64,000 nucleotides of DNA from Dermacentor variabilis (taxonomy: Eukaryota > Arthropoda > Arachnida > Ixodida > Ixodidae), in contig NC_134574.1 of NCBI RefSeq assembly GCF_050947875.1, forward strand, positions 157,212,699-157,276,698, written 5' to 3'. The translations under genes and the position numbers were made by a program. The number at the start of each line of letters is the position of its first letter. Position 1 is the stretch's first letter. This document shows, in pieces, positions 62,131-64,000 of the stretch. The notes beneath the pieces are model-generated. The model was given only the letters and a program-made list of their open reading frames with translations. It made no database searches and was not told the DNA's origin.

Positions 62131-64000
62131 ATCGCCTTGGCATTTCAACGGTCCGTTCTTTGGTACATCTTGAGCCTGGAGCCTCGGAGTATACCTTGCA
62201 AGCTTGCTGTATACATAAGCTCTACGAAGGGGGACTTCAGCTATAGCCGTTCATTCATGCGTACATTCAATCAATGACTGCTAAGGTATACCAGCGAAGC
62301 AAATGAGATACCACTCGGGCTCGTCCGCGAAACTGGATGGAAAGTTCAGCTGCTCATTTGCGTGACCAGCTCGTCCGTCTCGTCTGCCTTTTCCTCCACG
62401 ACAGGTCACACACACACACACGAACGCACGCACACACTATTTTGACATCCCTTTCTGCAACTCTGTGCCTAAGTAGCCACTACCGTACACACAGGACCCA
62501 CCGATTACGCAGATCGGCGTGTCGATAACGCGTCGTCAGAGGGCCTTCTGCTCCCCGGTTTCCGGGTTTCTGCTGCACGATGGATACACCTGCATCCGAG
62601 GCCATAAGCTGTGTCCGCCGAGTACGGCTGCGGGAGCCCATTTGCGCCCCCTATCGACTCCCGCATCTACCCAAATAATCTCGCCCTGTACGCGACGTCG
62701 GTGTTATTAACGGACGGCGAACCGTCGTGAAATAATCAGCGGACGTCAGCTCTTCCTGATTATTTTTTTTTACGAGAGAAGTAGGAGTTAGCGCCGAGCT
62801 AAAGCTTCACCTTAATTGGGCATTAGTGGAGGAACTGCACCTTAGGTGGCGAGCTCAGCACCACCAGTGGCCCACTTACGGACCGACCGGGTGGTACATC
62901 TCTCGATTAAAGGTCTGGGCTCAAGCTCTGCAGAAAGTGTTTGTCGGCTGTTCCTTCACCTCTGAGCTCATTTGTACTGCGACAGAAGCATGTAGCTGTC
63001 ACATCGGGCACAGCCTTCGTCTCGAGAACAAATTCTTCTTTGCGATCTGCACACAACCGTCGTCCACATTTAGTTGCAGTATTGGCTTTTGTGAATGGGA
63101 AGTAGCCAAACTATTCATAGGGAAGAAATTGGTAACAAGCTTATTTTCTTTGCTACATTGTTACCTTGTAAGGGGAAATTTAGATAGGCTGCATAATTTC
63201 CGTGGACAAGAAATGTACTGCCTTGCTTTCTCACGGACTGACTGTATTTCTCACTATAATGCATATACACATGCTGTCTATAGGCAAAAGGCATTAGCAG
63301 CTTCATTTCCCCTTTTATATTGTGGTCTATAGTGTTCCAAGCGGGTCATTTGCAAGAAATCTAACCGGATATTGTCGACAAAGAAGCGTTGGGATACCAG
63401 TGCGCAGGCTGCCAGCAAACATTCAGTAGAATATCCAACGAAACGACCGTAGACCTTCTGAAGATAAATAGTCCGACCAGATTTTCGTGAAGTACGACAC
63501 TCTGCATGCGCGCGCTAACGAAGTGATGGGTGAGGCGAAAGAGGAGATATAGTCTAATAAGCGATCAACATGGACGACGGGCAACAAATGGACGAACACG
63601 ACAGAAGCATTTTTTTTCCACCATAATGGTCGTAAACCAAGTAGGCCTGCTTAGAACTCTTGTACGCGCTGGACGTTGCGTCCCTATATAAAGAAGCATG
63701 GCTTTTGGGACCTGCGGTGCTCCCCTCGATCTCGGAGGCACTCGGTGGTCACGAACACGGTAGTCTGCTTTTCATGGCATACGCGATCATAGCGCGCGGC
63801 ATTCACGAGCAGAACGACTATAACAGGTGTCGGCGCGGTGACAAAGCGCCGGCACTGCTGAAGAGGACGCCGAGAGCGTCAGAATGACACGAAGTCCGTA
63901 GCATGCCGGTCAGTCACCGTAAACGTGCGTAACGCTAAATTCAACAACGGTAGTCTTAACTTTCTGCGCTAATAAGTTTTCTCGGAGGCCCACAAGCTAA
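62131..64000. other. Unassigned DNA
   Basis: A plus frame of 168 codons (62826-63332) has no recognised domain. Nothing else supported. Confidence 0.4.

Overview
This window looks like nuclear DNA of a hard tick (Ixodidae, probably metastriate). No taxonomic marker gene is present; the inference rests on the repeats. These include tRNA-derived SINEs of the kind described in ticks (Ruka-like), RTE-type and CR1/L2-type LINE fragments, a Penelope-like element remnant, short TIR elements and very dense microsatellites. The dispersed, intron-scale arrangement with almost no coding sequence is typical of a large arthropod genome. Nothing suggests a bacterial, viral or organellar origin: there are no operons, no long gene-dense stretches and no rRNA.

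The only host protein-coding sequence I can support is one GC-rich exon on the minus strand at 59646-60447. It opens with a good 3' splice site and encodes a low-complexity Gln/Ser/Gly/His-rich, Ala/Gln-rich, acidic-ended polypeptide of transcription-factor style. A single in-frame TGA splits it into 137 codons and a further 128 codons in the same frame. This is the strongest oddity in the window and a candidate for stop-codon readthrough, recoding or a sequence error.

Layout: 1-7.9 kb is mostly unassigned DNA with a LINE 3' end (about 2.45 kb) and one member of a family with palindromic ends (3.9-4.4 kb). 8-15 kb is a repeat cluster (SINEs, three LINE 3' ends, a 250-bp ATGT microsatellite, a second palindrome-ended element, a 148-bp TIR element). 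15-22 kb is mostly unassigned, with a TIR element, a SINE and an (AAT)n array. 22.3-24.8 kb is an RTE LINE on the minus strand with an internal deletion in its reverse transcriptase. 25.1-25.6 kb is the third palindrome-ended element, in inverted orientation to the second. 26.3-30.3 kb is GC/CpG-rich without a convincing gene. 33.3-34.25 kb is a Penelope-like remnant. 37.5-40.8 kb is a large (CA)n array beside an old, decayed CR1/L2-type LINE (ORF1, endonuclease and RT traces). 42 kb holds a SINE ending in (TA)n with a foldback hairpin inside it. 48.7-50.1 kb is a 5'-truncated RTE with a well preserved RT core. 50.3-51.5 kb contains degenerate GTGAGT-rich sequence and a 200-bp tandem duplication. 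56.0-56.8 kb is a TIR transposon carrying a nested SINE. 59.6-60.4 kb is the exon, and the rest is unassigned apart from one more SINE.

How parts relate: LINE-encoded RT and endonuclease would normally mobilise the SINEs, but every LINE copy here is broken, so any activity must come from elsewhere in the genome. The palindrome-ended family is the best candidate here for an undescribed element type: three copies share their ends, while the interior of one copy is unlike the other two, which carry a tRNA-like module. All readings come from eye inspection without database searches; family names above the level of clade are tentative.
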